DNA from: Leptonema illini DSM 21528
GTDB lineage: Bacteria; Spirochaetota; Leptospiria; Leptospirales; Leptonemataceae
Length of the DNA stretch: 64,000 nt
Assembly (NCBI RefSeq): GCF_000243335.1
Contig: NZ_JH597773.1
Span: 951,989 to 1,015,988 of the forward strand
Direction: 5' to 3'
Within the stretch, counting starts at the first letter, position 1. Every line of letters starts with the position of its first letter. Under the pieces are notes generated by a model. That model made no database searches. It had not been told where the DNA came from and saw only the letters and a list, made by a program, of their open reading frames with translations. The position numbers and the translations under genes were made by a program. Shown here piece by piece: positions 26,701 through 35,235 of the stretch.

Positions 26701-29523
26701 TTTATGTTCCAGACGATGATCAACCACTGGAAGTTTCACGCCAGAGAAGGAAAGAGCTTCTACAGGCAGGCCTTCAACGCCGGTCTTGAGTCCGGTGATC
26801 TACAGTTTTCCTCTTACTCGCTGAATAACGTTTTCTTTCAGGGCCTGCTGATGCGGGAGAACCTAAGCGATCTTGCAGAACGATTCTCAGTCGAACATCC
26901 GGTTATTGCCTCTTTGCAGCAGTATAACGCCTATCAGCTCTTTCAGCTGAACGAACAATCCGTCCTTAACCTGAAAGGAGAAGCCGACGACCTTCTTAAA
27001 CTCACGGGAAAATACTTCGATGAAACGAAGGTGCTGTCTGAATGGCTTGCAGCAAAGAACGCAAACGCTCTCTTTGATTTCTACGTAGCGAAAAGCAGGC
27101 TGGAATACCTTTTCGGCGACAGACAGAAGGCTTATGAATACGCCCTCCTTGCCGAACCGATGGAAGACGCTATGTCGGGCATGATGTTCGTTCCCGAGCA
27201 GCTCTTCTTCCTTTCCCTGGCGGCGGCGGCAATCTATCCAGAAGCGCAGAAGAAGCTGCGCAAGCAGATACGGCAGCGCCTCGAGAAGAACGCGAAGCGA
27301 TTCGAAAAGTGGTCGTATCACTGCGAGGCGAACTACGGTCATAAATACTTAATAGTGAAGGGTCTGCTCAGCCAGATCCAGGGCGATACTTCCGGCGCTA
27401 TGGCCAGCTACCGAAAGGCGGCCGTTCTTGCTGGACGAAACGCCTATCTGCTCGAAGAGGCCATCGCTCATGAACTGTCCGCAGCCATATGGGAAGAAAG
27501 CGCAGACGATCTGTATTCGAAGCAGCATCTGATTCGAGCCTTGCAGGCCTACCGCAGCTGGGGATGTTCGCCTAAAGTGCAAGCTCTTGAAGCGCGTCTA
27601 CCGGAAGCTATGCGCCGGCAGGTTTCCGCGTTAACAGGCGGCAAAAGCACGACATCCGACAGGGCGAAGTCTCCGCTCGGAAGCCAGAACGGGGGCAGAT
27701 ACTTCGATATTCTCTCTGTGCTGAAAGCGTCGCAGGCCATTTCAGGAGAGATACAGCTCGGCAAGCTGCTCGAAACGATGATGTCCATTCTTCTTGAAAG
27801 CGCCGGGGCCGAGAAAGGATCTTTCATCCTGTTGCAAAAAGGGCAATGGTACATTGAGGCCGAAAGCAACGCCAATACTCAGAGCATCGAGGTGCTTCAG
27901 GGAAAACCGCTTGGCGCTACGCCCGGAATCGGCGTTAACATCGTGAACTACGTGATTCGCACAAAGAGCGTCGTCCTGCTCGACGATGCGACCCGCGAGG
28001 GTATGTTCGTCAACGATTCCTACGTGAAAGCGACCTCTCCAAAGTCTCTGCTCTGCTATCCCATTTTGCATAAAGGCGAGGTGATCGCCGTCGTCTATCT
28101 TGAAAACAATCTGACTACGGAGGCGTTCACGCCGGATCGCATGGAGGTTCTGAGAGTGCTTTCGGCGCAGATTGCCATCAGTATCGAAAACTCTCTGCTC
28201 TATGCGACTCTACAGGAAAACGTCCAGGAGATCGCATTTCAGGCTCTGCACGATGAGTTAACGGGCCTCGGGAATCGTCGCTCCTTTGAAGAAAAGCTGG
28301 CCCTGTCCTTCGACGAAGGCAGGGCAGATACGGCTCGCCATGTCCTCTTTTATATGGATCTTGACGAGTTCAAGGTGGTTAACGACACATGTGGACATGC
28401 GGCCGGCGACGAACTGCTGCGGCAGGTGGGCATTCTTTTCAGGCAGTGCCTGACGCGAGACGACGTTCTGTGCCGCCTGGGTGGAGATGAATTCGGCGCC
28501 ATCTTGAAAAACCGAGATATTCCTCAGGCAGTAGCCGTCGCCGATTCGATGCAGAGAGCCCTTTCGGATTTTCGCTTCCAGTGGAACAGTCGTCAGTTCA
28601 GCGTCGCCGTCTGCGTCGGAATCGTAGCTATCGACGGTCGTAGCGAAAGCCCGGGAGCCATTCTGCAGGCCGCCGATACGGCCTGTTACGTGGCCAAAGA
28701 GGCGGGGCGCAACAGAATACATATTCATTCGTATGGCGACCCTGCTCTTGCCCAGCGATACGGCGAGATGGAGTGGGTTAGCCGGATCGAGCATGCGTTG
28801 CAGAAAAACACGTTCGTTCTGCACGGTCAGCTCATTCAAGCGCTTCAGGAAGAAGCAAACGGCGAACGAAGATGCGAGATTCTTCTGCGAATGCTGGACC
28901 AGGACGGAAAGATCGTCAGACCTCAGGACTTCATGCCCGCCGTCGAGCGCTATCACCTGGCCACGCGAGTCGATCGCTGGGTGATCGAACACGCTCTGCA
29001 ATGGCTTGCGACGCTGAAAGATCATCCCGTCGAATGCTCCATCAATATCTCGGGCCGGTCGCTGGGCGACCCCGGATTCCTCAGTGACGTTATCCGAATT
29101 CTTGACTCGACCGATATCAGATCGAATCGCCTCTGTTTCGAGATCACCGAAACGGCGGCCATCGGCAATATGCTGGCTGCATGCGAATTCTTTACTGCAA
29201 TGAAAGACAGAGGATGCCTTTTCGCTCTTGACGATTTCGGCAGCGGACTCGCTTCATTCGGTTACCTCAGAAATCTTCCCGTGGACTATCTGAAGATCGA
29301 CGGGCAGTTCGTCAGGGCTATGACTGCCGACCCGTTAAACCTGGCCATTGTAAAGTCGGTTCACGAAATCGCTTGCATTCTCGGAAAGCAAACCATCGCC
29401 GAATACGTCGAGGACTCCGCGGCGCTGTCCACTCTCACCGAGCTGGGAATCCATTTCGCCCAGGGCTATGCTCTCGGGCATCCCGTTCCACTTGAGGGCC
29501 TGTTTCATCAAGCAAGGGATTGA
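23785..29523 (+). CDS. Ser/Thr kinase - AAA-type ATPase - GAF - GGDEF - EAL signalling protein
   Basis: A 1912-residue multidomain protein. Residues about 5-265 are a Ser/Thr kinase (Lys in VIVKVL, HRDIKPQN, IIDFGSA, SPEQTG) with a degenerate Gly loop. An AAA_16-type ATPase follows, with Walker A GHSGIGKS at about 327-334 and FLDDMQWAD. About 600 helical, TPR-like residues come next, then GAF (about 1310-1470), GGDEF (motif intact at about 1565) and EAL (about 1668-1908). The residues before GGDEF read TRDD, so the RxxD inhibitory site is missing. The EAL signature is EILLR; EITE, LDDFGSG, LKIDG and the final AQGYALG are kept. The start is ATG 23785 or 23788. It probably links a stimulus to c-di-GMP turnover. 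Confidence 0.93.
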   Translation: MMELSGYEIESELHSGEMAVVYRAKAGPTNVIVKVLRNEHPDPAEFSAFRHEYDILQRLQADGIVRAIAFGRLGGSPAIVFEDTGAVPLHLACSGGLPFSEAIDVMISATEALGEVHQAGIVHRDIKPQNIVINRETGKLQIIDFGSASELARLTSAVSLNRSIDGTLAYVSPEQTGRMNRTVDYRTDMYSLGITFYQLLTGDVPFRYSDPLELVHAHIARTPVSPFSRNNTPAALSRIVMKLLEKNPEDRYQSTQGLLHDLQTCRNCLLQSGLDHLRDLDLRPGKYDLSSRFQIPEKLYGRSREIEQIIQTFKDIRSGRTELLLISGHSGIGKSALINEVRKPITEYRGYFATGKYDAFKRNVPYRAITQSLQHLIRQILTEPEKAISAWKEKIQHAVGTNGRVVIEVIPELQTLIGEQPEIASLGAEEAQNRFSRVFQNLIQALATKEHPLALFLDDMQWADSSSLHLIKTVLLNPQIQHLCMILSFRDNEVPPSSPFARMIDELKIAERHPRELLLQPLTIADVREMVRDTLSCDDRLANDVALTLHKKTNGNPFFVLEVFRSYYEKDLIRHTEAGWQVDMSGIQDVRMADNVIEFMVDRVRELPEKSQEVLKLAACVGNWFRQDVFADILKEADHGTVRRELIHLANEGFLRLGTHDATFMHDRIREAAYAMTSDSERAANHYRISNAYLSMLDRFNLEDNVFTIVNQMNQGAVHITTEEEITTLRQLNTMAGNKSLASNAYEAACGFFRQAIQTLPDRAWQNEYELTLDLHTLLARAEYLDKDYEAAERTFDLILKNARRTHDRIPVYELRSAMYVSQNRMREALQLLKEALKTLSVHLPANPNRLSVISELLKFKMRLGKKPVQGLVDLPIMQDENSLAIMRLLVAAVAPAFLTQPSLFPVIVLKMLNVSLKKGNSPLSPFAYVSFGIIQGSVLGDFDSGYEFGRLSLELLSRFGNAAKSIECRTVFMFQTMINHWKFHAREGKSFYRQAFNAGLESGDLQFSSYSLNNVFFQGLLMRENLSDLAERFSVEHPVIASLQQYNAYQLFQLNEQSVLNLKGEADDLLKLTGKYFDETKVLSEWLAAKNANALFDFYVAKSRLEYLFGDRQKAYEYALLAEPMEDAMSGMMFVPEQLFFLSLAAAAIYPEAQKKLRKQIRQRLEKNAKRFEKWSYHCEANYGHKYLIVKGLLSQIQGDTSGAMASYRKAAVLAGRNAYLLEEAIAHELSAAIWEESADDLYSKQHLIRALQAYRSWGCSPKVQALEARLPEAMRRQVSALTGGKSTTSDRAKSPLGSQNGGRYFDILSVLKASQAISGEIQLGKLLETMMSILLESAGAEKGSFILLQKGQWYIEAESNANTQSIEVLQGKPLGATPGIGVNIVNYVIRTKSVVLLDDATREGMFVNDSYVKATSPKSLLCYPILHKGEVIAVVYLENNLTTEAFTPDRMEVLRVLSAQIAISIENSLLYATLQENVQEIAFQALHDELTGLGNRRSFEEKLALSFDEGRADTARHVLFYMDLDEFKVVNDTCGHAAGDELLRQVGILFRQCLTRDDVLCRLGGDEFGAILKNRDIPQAVAVADSMQRALSDFRFQWNSRQFSVAVCVGIVAIDGRSESPGAILQAADTACYVAKEAGRNRIHIHSYGDPALAQRYGEMEWVSRIEHALQKNTFVLHGQLIQALQEEANGERRCEILLRMLDQDGKIVRPQDFMPAVERYHLATRVDRWVIEHALQWLATLKDHPVECSINISGRSLGDPGFLSDVIRILDSTDIRSNRLCFEITETAAIGNMLAACEFFTAMKDRGCLFALDDFGSGLASFGYLRNLPVDYLKIDGQFVRAMTADPLNLAIVKSVHEIACILGKQTIAEYVEDSAALSTLTELGIHFAQGYALGHPVPLEGLFHQARD

Positions 29524-29551
29524 ACAGCAAGAGACCGAGGGCCGACCGATA

Positions 29552-30967
29552 TCAGGCCTTTAAGGGCCCGGCTCCCGAGAAAACAAAAACGAAACAGGCT
29601 CCTCCGCCTGGGGCATCTTCGACATGGATACTACCGGAATGAATACGTGCCACGTGTCTTGCTATCGAAAGACCGAGGCCGGTTCCGCCTTCCTTTCGCG
29701 AACGATCCGTATCGACTCTGAAAAAACGTTCGAAGATCTTCTCCCTGTAGGCCTCGGGAATACCGGGCCCCTGATCGCAAACGCGCAACTCAAAACGTCC
29801 GCGAGCATTACGACTGACTGAAATCGTTATGCTTGATTCCTCAGGAGAATAACGCGAGGCGTTACTCACAAGGTTGACAAGCAGATGCTCGAGAAGAAGG
29901 CGATCCGCAAACACATCGCGAACGTCTGTTGCATTTATATTCAGCCGCTGCCTCTTCTGGTTCAGACTTCCTTCAACGAGCAGTTTCAGATCGTCGAGAA
30001 AGGCAGGCATATCGATCGCCTCGGGCGAAAACGGGTAGGCTCGCGATTCCAGAGAAGAGATAACGACCATGTCATGGATCAGACGGTCCATCCTCTCGGC
30101 GTTTCGAACAATGCCTTCAAGGAATCTGTGCGGCGTTTCTTCGGTAATGCGTGGCAGAAGCGTCTCAGCATAACCGCGGATACTCGTAATGGGAGTCTTC
30201 AGCTCATGCGATGCGTTCTGTAAAAAATCCTCTCGCATGCGACGAGTGTTATACTCTTCGGTCATATCCTGAACAAGAATCAGAAACATCGACGGATCAC
30301 GACCGACCTGAACAGGGCGGTGTCGCAAACGAAAATACCGATCGCCGGCACGAAACTCAAGATCGCCGTCGTCGATGAACACGGCATCGGCGATCTTTGC
30401 TTCGCCAGATTGCAGCGAGCCGTTCATCAGACGCCCGATATACTCGAGCAGAACGGGATTGCGAATTCGCGAATAGTAGCGCGACGACGGCGATTTCAGA
30501 TCAAGCAGACGCTCGTCGATACGGTCGTTTACGAAAACGATATCGCCTGCGCTGTCGATGCACATCACGCCTTCGCGAAGGCCGTTCAGCAGCGATCGGA
30601 GCAGCTCCCTCTCAAGATCAAGGTCGGCGAGCTGATCGCGCATACGACTCAGATAAATCTTCGTCTGCTTCTGAATCTCGTTGATCTCGTAAAATCCCGA
30701 TCGAGCAAAATCCGCCTCCCGGCTTGCTTCAGGAGCGTCTTTCAGGAGCCTGATAACGTTCTGCAGAGGTCTGATGATAAGCACTGTCGTGCGATAGGTT
30801 AACAGAAAAGAAAGAACGGCGAAAGCGACGGCCGTGCCTCCGAAAAGAAGCATGAAATCTTCAACCTGAACCGGACCGTCCTTGACATAACGAAGATAGA
30901 AAAGCGCCGAAAGCAGGAAAAAGACCGCCGTGGGAATGAGCAGAATTCGTCCGAATACGCTTTTCAT
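29552..30967 (-). CDS. phoR: Sensor histidine kinase, PhoR-like
   Basis: Membrane sensor kinase of 471 residues. Two transmembrane segments at about 8-28 and 38-60 leave almost no periplasmic loop, as in PhoR. A HAMP-like linker and a PAS domain (about 125-245) follow. The DHp motif is FLQNASHELKTPITSIRGYA with the phosphorylated His, and the ATPase domain has NLVSNASRYS, DQGPGIP and GGTGLGLSIAR. It starts 3 bp after the response regulator ends. The Pho-box-like repeat ahead of this pair supports the PhoR assignment. Confidence 0.85.
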   Translation of the reverse strand: MKSVFGRILLIPTAVFFLLSALFYLRYVKDGPVQVEDFMLLFGGTAVAFAVLSFLLTYRTTVLIIRPLQNVIRLLKDAPEASREADFARSGFYEINEIQKQTKIYLSRMRDQLADLDLERELLRSLLNGLREGVMCIDSAGDIVFVNDRIDERLLDLKSPSSRYYSRIRNPVLLEYIGRLMNGSLQSGEAKIADAVFIDDGDLEFRAGDRYFRLRHRPVQVGRDPSMFLILVQDMTEEYNTRRMREDFLQNASHELKTPITSIRGYAETLLPRITEETPHRFLEGIVRNAERMDRLIHDMVVISSLESRAYPFSPEAIDMPAFLDDLKLLVEGSLNQKRQRLNINATDVRDVFADRLLLEHLLVNLVSNASRYSPEESSITISVSRNARGRFELRVCDQGPGIPEAYREKIFERFFRVDTDRSRKEGGTGLGLSIARHVARIHSGSIHVEDAPGGGACFVFVFSGAGPLKA

Positions 30968-30970
30968 CGA

Positions 30971-31702
30971 TTACGCCTGACCGGCCGGCCCATCTGCGCG
31001 AAAGCGATAGCCGATGCCGCGCACCGTTTCCAGTCGCTCACGCTCCTCGCCCAGTTTTTCACGCAGTCGCTTGATATTGACGTCGACCGTACGATCCGAT
31101 ACGTACACGTCCCGGCCCCAGACGCGATCAAGCAGGCGATCGCGTGTGAAGGCGATGTCGGGATTCTCCATAAAGAGCTTGAGAAGCTTGTATTCGATAA
31201 GAGTCAGATCGACGGGCTTCCCTTCAAGGGTTACCCGGTGAGCCGCTCTATTCATGTGCAGATGACCGAGAGAGAGCGATCCTTCGAGAGATTCGGTGGC
31301 CGTGGAATGGCGACGCAGGACGACTCGCAGACGGGCGATCAGTTCTCTCGGCGAGAAGGGCTTGCGAATATAGTCATCGGCTCCCAGCTCCAGGCCGAGC
31401 ACGGCGTCGGTTTCGCCCGCTCGCGCCGTCACCATAACGATAGGCACGCTGTATTTGCTCTTGATCTTCTTGCATAGATCCATGCCGTTCATTCCCGGGA
31501 TCATCAGATCCAGCACGATGGCGTCGGGAAGCGAACGCTCGACCTTATTCCAGGCGTCGAGGCCGTTATCAGAGGTGCTTACGATAAAGCCCTCCTCTTC
31601 AAGGTTAAAACGAATAATATTGAGGATGTCCTCCTCGTCGTCGACGACAAGGATTCGAATGCCGGACGGGGCGGCCGTTTCCGTCTTTTCAGGATTGATC
31701 AT
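30971..31702 (-). CDS. phoB: Response regulator, OmpR family, PhoB-like
   Basis: Two-domain response regulator of about 243 residues. The receiver has VVDDEED, phospho-acceptor Asp in IVLDLMIPG, VTARAGE and the Lys in DYIRKPFSPRE. The winged helix ends with DVNIKRLREKLG and TVRGIGYRF. The start is uncertain: ATG 31702 is used, and ATG 31717 would add five residues. The 18-bp repeat at 31741-31758, similar to the pstS Pho box, suggests autoregulation and assigns the protein to phosphate control. Confidence 0.85.
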   Translation of the reverse strand: MINPEKTETAAPSGIRILVVDDEEDILNIIRFNLEEEGFIVSTSDNGLDAWNKVERSLPDAIVLDLMIPGMNGMDLCKKIKSKYSVPIVMVTARAGETDAVLGLELGADDYIRKPFSPRELIARLRVVLRRHSTATESLEGSLSLGHLHMNRAAHRVTLEGKPVDLTLIEYKLLKLFMENPDIAFTRDRLLDRVWGRDVYVSDRTVDVNIKRLREKLGEERERLETVRGIGYRFRADGPAGQA

Positions 31703-31740
31703 ACCTTTCTGCACCATTGCAGGCAAGCTACAAGCAAATT

Positions 31741-31758
31741 ATGACGGAACGATGACGG
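31741..31758 (-). promoter_or_regulatory. Pho-box-like direct repeat upstream of phoB
   Basis: On the minus strand this reads CCGTCAT-CGTT-CCGTCAT, two identical 7-mers with an 11-bp period. It lies 24-56 bp before the possible phoB starts. It resembles the pstS Pho box (CTGTCAT-n4-CTGTAAC), differing mainly by C for T at position 2. Binding by the adjacent regulator is inferred. Confidence 0.6.
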
Positions 31759-31829
31759 ATCTGTAACATGGCCGCAATTGTGACGGACATATGAATTTCG
31801 GGAAGCGTTACTGTTTTTGACAGGGAATT

Positions 31830-31900
<71 letters not shown>

Positions 31901-31962
31901 GGTGCGATACGAATCGTATCTGCGATCAGATCGCCAGAGAAGCGCCACCGGTCAATCTATTT

Positions 31963-32511
31963 TTAGGCCAACCGCTGCAGGCCTCCGGGGCTTCGAAGAA
32001 AGGCAGAGGTCAGGGGAACGGGCATGGCCATCGCCGATTCAGGCGACATACCGGTAAGCGTCGTAAGGGCGCGGATGACTCCGCCATGCGTGAAAATGAC
32101 AACAGGACCGGCGGGGATCTCATCCAGGAAAAGCTGTAGCCGTTTCTGTAGATCGTGCAGACTCTCGCCGCCGGGCGGCCTGCGATTCAAATAATCGCCG
32201 GCCCAGTTATCCAGCTGTTCTCGCGGAACATCATCCCAGCGCTGCCCCTCCCAATCGCCGAACGAAAGCTCTTTCAGGCGATCATCGCTGTGAGCGCGCG
32301 AAAAACCGAGCCTTCGGGCGAGCTGCGAACAGCGCTGGAGCGGACTGCAGAAGGCCACTGTCTGCTGAAAGTGCGCCCCGAAATGCCCGGCTATAACAGA
32401 CTCAAGATGCCGACATTCCTCGGGCAACAAAAGCGGAGCCGGATCAATCTGACCGCAGACCCGCCCCGATGCAAGCTCCGTCGCTCCATGCCTGACCCAG
32501 ATCTGATTCAT
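31963..32511 (-). CDS. cobC: Alpha-ribazole phosphatase-like (histidine phosphatase family)
   Basis: A 182-residue histidine phosphatase. The signature VRHGATELASG contains the catalytic His, the Arg pair is completed in CSPLQRCSQLA, and the second His lies in VIFTHGGVIRAL. It would dephosphorylate alpha-ribazole-5'-phosphate or adenosylcobalamin-phosphate in the nucleotide-loop pathway. ATG 32511 overlaps the cobS stop by ATGA, which supports the cob assignment and the start choice. It is last in the riboswitch-led operon. Confidence 0.85.
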   Translation of the reverse strand: MNQIWVRHGATELASGRVCGQIDPAPLLLPEECRHLESVIAGHFGAHFQQTVAFCSPLQRCSQLARRLGFSRAHSDDRLKELSFGDWEGQRWDDVPREQLDNWAGDYLNRRPPGGESLHDLQKRLQLFLDEIPAGPVVIFTHGGVIRALTTLTGMSPESAMAMPVPLTSAFLRSPGGLQRLA

Positions 32512-33302
32512 GCTAACTGTAGAATGGCCGCAAGTCCGACATACAGGGCCGCCTCCGTCGCCTGCTCCGTCATGCCGAGCGCATCGCCTGTATAACCACC
32601 GATACGACGCAAGAACATGCGACCGAGAAAGAGGCGCACGATAAGCGGAAGCAGAAGGGCGAGCATCGCATGCCATCCCAGAGCAAAGCCCATACCGGCA
32701 ATGACGCCGGCCGTGCAGAGCGTTGCGAACGCAAACTGCATCCCCGTCATACCGATGGCGACGGGCTTGGCCCTTGCGCCGGAATCGTCTCTCACGTACG
32801 ATTGTGTTATGAGAAAAGAGATCGCCGCGAACCGGCCGATTGTATGCCCGGCGATCAGAGCCATGCCGACGATGCGAACCGTATCGGGGTAATAGTTCGA
32901 TGCAAGCGAAGTCAGGGCGGCATACTTGAGCAATAGCAGCAGAAACAGGCCTAACGCACCGAACGAACCGATACGGGAATCTTTCATGATGCGCAGAACG
33001 TCTTCTTTCGTATAGCCTCCGCCGAAGGCGTCGCAGGAATCGGCGAAACCGTCCTCATGAAAGCCGCCGGTCAGATACGCGGTAACGGCCATGGCAAGCA
33101 CGACCGAAATAGAAACGGGCAGAAACAGATGAGCGAGAGCGAAGACACCGGCGGCGACGGCTCCGACTAACGTTCCGACGAAAGGCGACCATTTCGCCGA
33201 TCGATCAAGATAGTCCGGATGTCCGCCGCCTGGAACGGGAAAGCGTGTGAGAAAGCCGACGGCCGTATAAAAAGATATCCATTGATCGCGAAGAAAAGGC
33301 AT
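32508..33302 (-). CDS. cobS: Adenosylcobinamide-GDP ribazoletransferase CobS
   Basis: Integral membrane enzyme of 264 residues that joins alpha-ribazole to adenosylcobinamide-GDP, completing cobalamin. LTRFPVPG near the N-terminus and GGFHEDGFADSCDAFGGGYTKE with its acidic motif are diagnostic, as is MKDSRIGSFGALGL. Several hydrophobic segments follow. It is 12 bp after cobT and overlaps cobC. Confidence 0.95.
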   Translation of the reverse strand: MPFLRDQWISFYTAVGFLTRFPVPGGGHPDYLDRSAKWSPFVGTLVGAVAAGVFALAHLFLPVSISVVLAMAVTAYLTGGFHEDGFADSCDAFGGGYTKEDVLRIMKDSRIGSFGALGLFLLLLLKYAALTSLASNYYPDTVRIVGMALIAGHTIGRFAAISFLITQSYVRDDSGARAKPVAIGMTGMQFAFATLCTAGVIAGMGFALGWHAMLALLLPLIVRLFLGRMFLRRIGGYTGDALGMTEQATEAALYVGLAAILQLA

Positions 33303-33314
33303 ACTCGTCTCGTA

Positions 33315-34376
33315 TTACTCCGTCTTTTCGCTCACGTTCGCCGAAGCAAAATCCGCCATCTCACGCAGGAAATTGACGGCGGCCAGAACGATCGGATAAG
33401 CAAGCGCCGCTCCCGTTCCTTCGCCCAGTCGCAGGCCGAGGTCGAGAAGCGGAGAGGCACCCAGCAGATCAAGCATCGCCGCATGGCCCTTCTCGTCAGA
33501 TTTATGCGCAAAGACCATCGCCTGTGTAACAAGGGGCTGCATGCGCACCGCAAGCAGAGCGGCCGCTGTCGCGATAAAGCCGTCAACAAGAATCAGGATG
33601 CGACGCTCAGCCGCTTCCAGATAAGCGCCTGTCATCATAGCAATCTCGAAGCCACCGACGCTCCTGAGAATGCTCGTCGCATCAGCTCCCCGCAGCGCAT
33701 GCCTCTCAACCGCTTGCTGTACGATGTCGAGCTTTCTCTGTAGCATCTCATCGTCCACGCCCGTTCCACGTCCGACACAGACCTCGGCCGGCAACGACGA
33801 TAGAGCATGCAATACTGCCGCTGCCGAAGTCGTATTGCCGATGCCCATCTCGCCGCAGATCAAAAGATTGGTGCCCTCTCGTGCGCTCCAACCGGCAACA
33901 ATCCGGCGACCCTGTGCGATCGCCTCGTCGCATTGAGCAACGGTCATCGCTGAGCCTGTCAGAAAGTTAACCGTACCGGCTGCGATCTTGCTCTGTATCA
34001 ACTTTTCGTGCGCTTCAAAATCGCCCTTCACTCCGGCGTCGACGACGCGAAAATGCAGGCCGTTCTGCCGGGCGAAAACGTTGATGGCCGCTCCGCCAGA
34101 GAGAAAATTCAGCACCATCTGATACGTGACCTCGGCCGGGAAGGCGCTGACTCCTTCCTCCGTGATACCGTGATCACCGGCAAAGACGAGACAGAGCGGC
34201 GATCGTATCTCGGGCTCCGTCGTTTCTTGCAGAAGAGCGATCTGCATGGCTAACTCTTCGAGACGACCGAGAGAGCCGGGTGGCTTCGTCTTGCCGTCGA
34301 TCTTCGCCTGTAGCCTTTCGCCCAGATCGGTTGATGGAATTGTCGAACGAGACATTGCGCTATCTGTCATCAACAT
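33315..34376 (-). CDS. cobT: Nicotinate-nucleotide-dimethylbenzimidazole phosphoribosyltransferase CobT
   Basis: Forms alpha-ribazole phosphate from dimethylbenzimidazole and nicotinate mononucleotide, about 353 residues. KTKPPGSLGRLEELA, FAGDHGITEEGVSAFP and GEMGIGNTTSAAAV are strong family motifs. LGLRLGEGTGAALAYPI near the C-terminus includes the catalytic Glu. The start could be ATG 34376, 34370 or 34355; the first two overlap the end of the upstream lipoprotein gene. Confidence 0.95.
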   Translation of the reverse strand: MLMTDSAMSRSTIPSTDLGERLQAKIDGKTKPPGSLGRLEELAMQIALLQETTEPEIRSPLCLVFAGDHGITEEGVSAFPAEVTYQMVLNFLSGGAAINVFARQNGLHFRVVDAGVKGDFEAHEKLIQSKIAAGTVNFLTGSAMTVAQCDEAIAQGRRIVAGWSAREGTNLLICGEMGIGNTTSAAAVLHALSSLPAEVCVGRGTGVDDEMLQRKLDIVQQAVERHALRGADATSILRSVGGFEIAMMTGAYLEAAERRILILVDGFIATAAALLAVRMQPLVTQAMVFAHKSDEKGHAAMLDLLGASPLLDLGLRLGEGTGAALAYPIVLAAVNFLREMADFASANVSEKTE

Positions 34377-35223
34377 TGCGTGCCACCACTCCGTCGATAT
34401 CGCCCGTTTGATCAAAGGAATCTCCAGGCAACGGGAAAGACGCCGGCGATCGTGAATTCCCCGTCGTCATTCGAAGATACACAAAGCCGCTCGCTTGAAT
34501 AGCGCTCACGGTCCCCGCATCGCAGGAGCCGCTCGCCACAAGATCAGCAAGATCAAAATGATCTCCACCGGCCTTCGCTACGTCGAAAACGTCAGTAGCC
34601 GTTCCAGTCCACGTAGACTGATTGAATAGAACCGGTTCAAGCCCCGCCACATCATCATACTTCGCCACATCATAGATATCAAGTGAAAACTGAGCGGCAC
34701 CGGAATCCGTTTCGCCCGTATAAGCCGGGTTCCAACCACACCAGACCGTACCGTCCTGTGATACCTCGACGATAACGGCTTCGACGAAGCGACCGCCGCT
34801 TGTTCGATTAAACGGATTCTCGAATACGACAAAGTCCGCTCCCGCCCCGCTTAGCACGCGGCGGCCGGCCCATTCGAGAACGATGCACTTCTCGTTTGCC
34901 TCGCACAGCGTCGAAGCAGGCGAGGATTTCAATGAGTAGACGTCCCCTGATCCTCTATTGAGTCCGTTACCGTACACTCCGTTCACAGCACAAAGCGAAT
35001 TCCCGAACGTGCCGCCCGTCTCACCGGGCGCCTCCGTTACGAAGTCGGCAAGATAAGCGCCTGTGTCAAAGGGCCAGGCATCGGCGGGACACGTTGTAGT
35101 TCCACCGGACGTCAGACCAGGCGGAGGCAGGAAGGCGTCTCCGCCTCCGCCTGCCGGACAGGCCGACAGGACGGAAACGAAAAGTAACATAAGAGGACGG
35201 CATCTATATAAGATACTTCTCAT
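34360..35223 (-). CDS. Lipoprotein resembling leptospiral LIC_13355-type, in cobalamin operon
   Basis: A 287-residue predicted lipoprotein. The signal peptide ends at LSACPAGGGG (Cys at about 22). The mature part has GVYGNGLNRGSGDVYSL, LEWAGRRVLSGAGADFVVFENPF and a C-terminal FVYLRM segment, which to my recollection resembles lipoproteins named LIC_13355 in leptospires. Several paired Cys could form disulfides. It lies between a second lipoprotein and cobT, downstream of a cobalamin riboswitch, so a part in corrinoid capture is plausible but unproven. Confidence 0.75.
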   Translation of the reverse strand: MRSILYRCRPLMLLFVSVLSACPAGGGGDAFLPPPGLTSGGTTTCPADAWPFDTGAYLADFVTEAPGETGGTFGNSLCAVNGVYGNGLNRGSGDVYSLKSSPASTLCEANEKCIVLEWAGRRVLSGAGADFVVFENPFNRTSGGRFVEAVIVEVSQDGTVWCGWNPAYTGETDSGAAQFSLDIYDVAKYDDVAGLEPVLFNQSTWTGTATDVFDVAKAGGDHFDLADLVASGSCDAGTVSAIQASGFVYLRMTTGNSRSPASFPLPGDSFDQTGDIDGVVARNVDDR

Positions 35224-35235
35224 AATTCGGCTAAC

